A stretch of 5,057 bases of DNA from Parvibaculum sp049303435 (GTDB taxonomy: Bacteria; Pseudomonadota; Alphaproteobacteria; Parvibaculales; Parvibaculaceae), in assembly GCA_049303435.1 (NCBI GenBank), contig JBAQNC010000086.1, positions 1-5,057 of the forward strand, in the 5' to 3' direction. The notes under the pieces were generated by a model, which saw only the letters and a program-made list of their open reading frames with translations, did no database searches and was not told where the DNA came from. The position numbers and the translations under genes are program-made. This document shows positions 3,273 to 5,057 of this stretch, piece by piece (within the stretch, counting starts at the first letter, position 1; each line of letters begins with the position of its first letter).

Positions 3273-5057
3273 TGGCGGGCGCAGTCGGGGGGCCACGCGT
3301 TCTGCTGCGCAAATTGCGCGAGGTCATGGCCGATCAGGTCACCGCGCAGCAGCGGCTGGACAATATCGTCGTCCTCATCGCCTCCAACATGGTGGCCGAG
3401 GTGTGTTCGGTCTATCTCGTGCGTCCGTCGAATGAGCTTGAACTTTTTGCAACCGAAGGTCTGAAGCCCAGCGCCGTTCACCAGACGCGCCTCAGGATCG
3501 GCGAAGGTCTGGTTGGCGACATCGCCTCCCATGCCCGACCGCTCAATCTGGCGGATGCGCAATCGCATCCGGGCTTTGCCTATCGTCCGGAAACCGGCGA
3601 AGAAGTCTATAAGTCGCTGATGGGTGTCCCCATCCTGCGCTCGGGCCGCGTTGTTGGCGTACTCGCGGTACAGAACCGCACCAAGCGAAATTATACCGAG
3701 GACGAGGTCGAGGCGCTGCAGACGGTCGCGATGGTGCTGGCCGAAGTGGTGGCGTCGGGCGATCTCATTAATCTCGATGAACTTGCCGACACGACGGAAA
3801 CGCGTCGTCGTCCTGTTCACATCGCCGCCAGCGCCTTTGCCGAAGGCATCGCGTTAGGGCATGCGGTGCTTCACGAACCACGCGTTCATGTGGCGCGGCT
3901 CATCGCCGAAGACGTGGATGCCGAAAACGAGCGCCTCGAACAGGCGGTCTATCAGCTTCGCGGCAGTATCGACGATCTGCTGGAAACGGAAGATCTGAGC
4001 CATGCGGGCGAGCATCGCGAGGTGCTTCAGGCCTATCGCATGTTCGCTAACGACCGCGGCTGGTTGCAGCGCATGTCAGAGGCCGTGCGCACCGGTCTCA
4101 CCGCCGAAGCTGCTGTCGAACGGGTGCAGAACGATACGCGTGCGCGTCTCCTGCGTGCCGCCGACCCCTATTTGCGCGACCGCCTGCATGATTTTGACGA
4201 TCTCGCCAATCGGTTGCTGCGGCAGTTGACCGGCGTGGGCCTCTCGTCGGCCAGTGGCAACCTGCCTATCGATACGATCCTGATCGCCCGCAATATGGGT
4301 CCTGCCGAACTTCTCGACTATGACAAGGAGCGTCTGCGCGGTCTTGTGCTGGAAGAGGGTGCGGCCAATGCCCATGTGGCGATCGTGGCGCGCGCCATGG
4401 GCATTGCCACGGTCGGTCGCGCCGAAGCCATTCTCGATACCATCGATCAGGGCGACGCCATCATCATCGATGGCGATGCAGGCGACGTCTATGTCCGCCC
4501 GACATCTGACATCATCGACGCCTATTCTGAAAAGGCACGCTTCCGGGCGCGCAAGCAGGAACAGTACAAGGCGATTCGCCAGAAGCCATCCGTCACGCGC
4601 GATGGCGAGAAGGTGGCGCTTTACGTTAATGCGGGGCTTCAGGTCGATCTCGGCCATTTGCATGAGTCCGGCGCAGAGGGCATCGGGCTTTTCCGCACCG
4701 AGCTGCAGTTCATGGTCGCGGCCAAGCTGCCGAGCCTGAAGGATCAGATCGAGCTCTATAATGCGGTGCTCGATGCGGCAGGTGATCATCCGACTGTCTT
4801 TCGCACGCTCGACATCGGAGGCGACAAGATGTTGCCCTATATGGACATCTCCGACTTCAAGGAAGAAAATCCGGCGCTTGGCTGGCGCGCGATCCGGATC
4901 GGGCTCGACCGGCCGGCACTTTTGCGCCACCAGTTGCGCGCGCTTCTGACGGCGGCTGCCGGACGGAGCTTGCGGGTCATGTTCCAGATGGTCGCCGAAG
5001 TCGCCGAATTCAGGCGCGCGCGGGCGTTGGTTGACAAGGAACTGGCTCGATTGCGGA
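3272..5057 (+). CDS. ptsP: PTS-Ntr enzyme I, phosphoenolpyruvate-protein phosphotransferase (3' end outside window)
   Basis: PtsP takes phosphate from phosphoenolpyruvate onto a histidine and passes it to NPr (PtsO) and then EIIA-Ntr, a regulatory relay for nitrogen, carbon and potassium control in the cytoplasm. Visible are 595 of an expected 750 or so residues. A GAF domain covers about 25-160 (IGEGLVGDIA, VYKSLMGVPI, VVGVLAVQN); in rhizobial EI-Ntr this domain senses glutamine. Next come an EI N-terminal helical region (about 185-320) and the swivelling phosphohistidine domain, with His368 in NAHVAIVARAMGI as the likely phosphorylated residue. The PEP-binding barrel then starts: EGIGLFRTELQFM (469-481), FRTLDIGGDKMLPY (510-523) and NPALGWRAIRIGL (533-545). 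The catalytic cysteine region lies beyond the edge. ATG 3272 is chosen because an in-frame TGA lies at 3263 and GPRVLLRKLREVMA, typical of alphaproteobacterial PtsP, follows. AAGG and AGAGGG lie 3 and 10 nt upstream. Residues 364-367 (AANA) and Gln572 deviate from common motifs. Confidence 0.95.
   Translation, partial: MAGAVGGPRVLLRKLREVMADQVTAQQRLDNIVVLIASNMVAEVCSVYLVRPSNELELFATEGLKPSAVHQTRLRIGEGLVGDIASHARPLNLADAQSHPGFAYRPETGEEVYKSLMGVPILRSGRVVGVLAVQNRTKRNYTEDEVEALQTVAMVLAEVVASGDLINLDELADTTETRRRPVHIAASAFAEGIALGHAVLHEPRVHVARLIAEDVDAENERLEQAVYQLRGSIDDLLETEDLSHAGEHREVLQAYRMFANDRGWLQRMSEAVRTGLTAEAAVERVQNDTRARLLRAADPYLRDRLHDFDDLANRLLRQLTGVGLSSASGNLPIDTILIARNMGPAELLDYDKERLRGLVLEEGAANAHVAIVARAMGIATVGRAEAILDTIDQGDAIIIDGDAGDVYVRPTSDIIDAYSEKARFRARKQEQYKAIRQKPSVTRDGEKVALYVNAGLQVDLGHLHESGAEGIGLFRTELQFMVAAKLPSLKDQIELYNAVLDAAGDHPTVFRTLDIGGDKMLPYMDISDFKEENPALGWRAIRIGLDRPALLRHQLRALLTAAAGRSLRVMFQMVAEVAEFRRARALVDKELARLR

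Noticed and set aside
3194..4930. Two long minus-strand frames (3194-3820 and 4076-4930) opposite ptsP
   Set aside because: Both lie inside the intact PtsP reading frame and have no domain signature or start signal; they are shadows.
1..5057. Mobile elements, CRISPR arrays, tRNA/rRNA, toxin-antitoxin or phage-defence genes
   Set aside because: Looked for on both strands and not found. All long stretches are explained by the five genes listed, and the gene content is mostly housekeeping.

Overview
The window looks like a chromosomal segment from an alphaproteobacterium. It has fairly high GC, dense genes and long antisense shadow ORFs. It carries ubiG divergent from a lysC-ptsP pair, an order I recall as common in Alphaproteobacteria (Rhizobiales, Rhodobacterales and relatives). 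The species cannot be named from the sequence.

Left half, all on the minus strand and read from right to left: ubiG (ubiquinone biosynthesis O-methyltransferase, 1660-866), a TetR/AcrR-family repressor gene 4 bp after it (861-211), then an 81-bp gap with a possible promoter and an imperfect 21-bp palindrome. After the gap comes the N-terminus of a lipoprotein (129-1) that runs off the window edge. The simplest reading is that the TetR protein is co-transcribed with ubiG and controls the lipoprotein gene or operon beyond the left edge.

Centre: a 243-bp divergent intergenic region (1661-1903) serves both ubiG and lysC. It holds a two-stem inverted repeat near ubiG, a perfect tandem 10-bp repeat, and a small hairpin just before the lysC ribosome binding site. 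No convincing sigma-70 promoter could be fixed by eye.

Right half, on the plus strand: lysC (aspartate kinase, 1904-3172), a 99-bp gap with a GC-rich hairpin and a possible 29-codon ORF overlapping the next start, then ptsP (enzyme I of the nitrogen PTS, 3272 to beyond the right edge; 595 residues visible). No factor-independent terminator is visible between lysC and ptsP, so they are probably co-transcribed. LysC commits aspartate to the lysine, threonine and methionine family and to diaminopimelate. PtsP starts a regulatory phosphorelay that reports nitrogen status, so the pair links amino-acid synthesis to nitrogen sensing.

I see no mobile element, CRISPR array, tRNA or rRNA, and no clearly new multi-gene system. 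The points most worth a second look are regulatory: the candidate TetR operator, a possible internal start in lysC for a separate regulatory subunit, the structured ubiG/lysC intergenic region, and the small ORF before ptsP.
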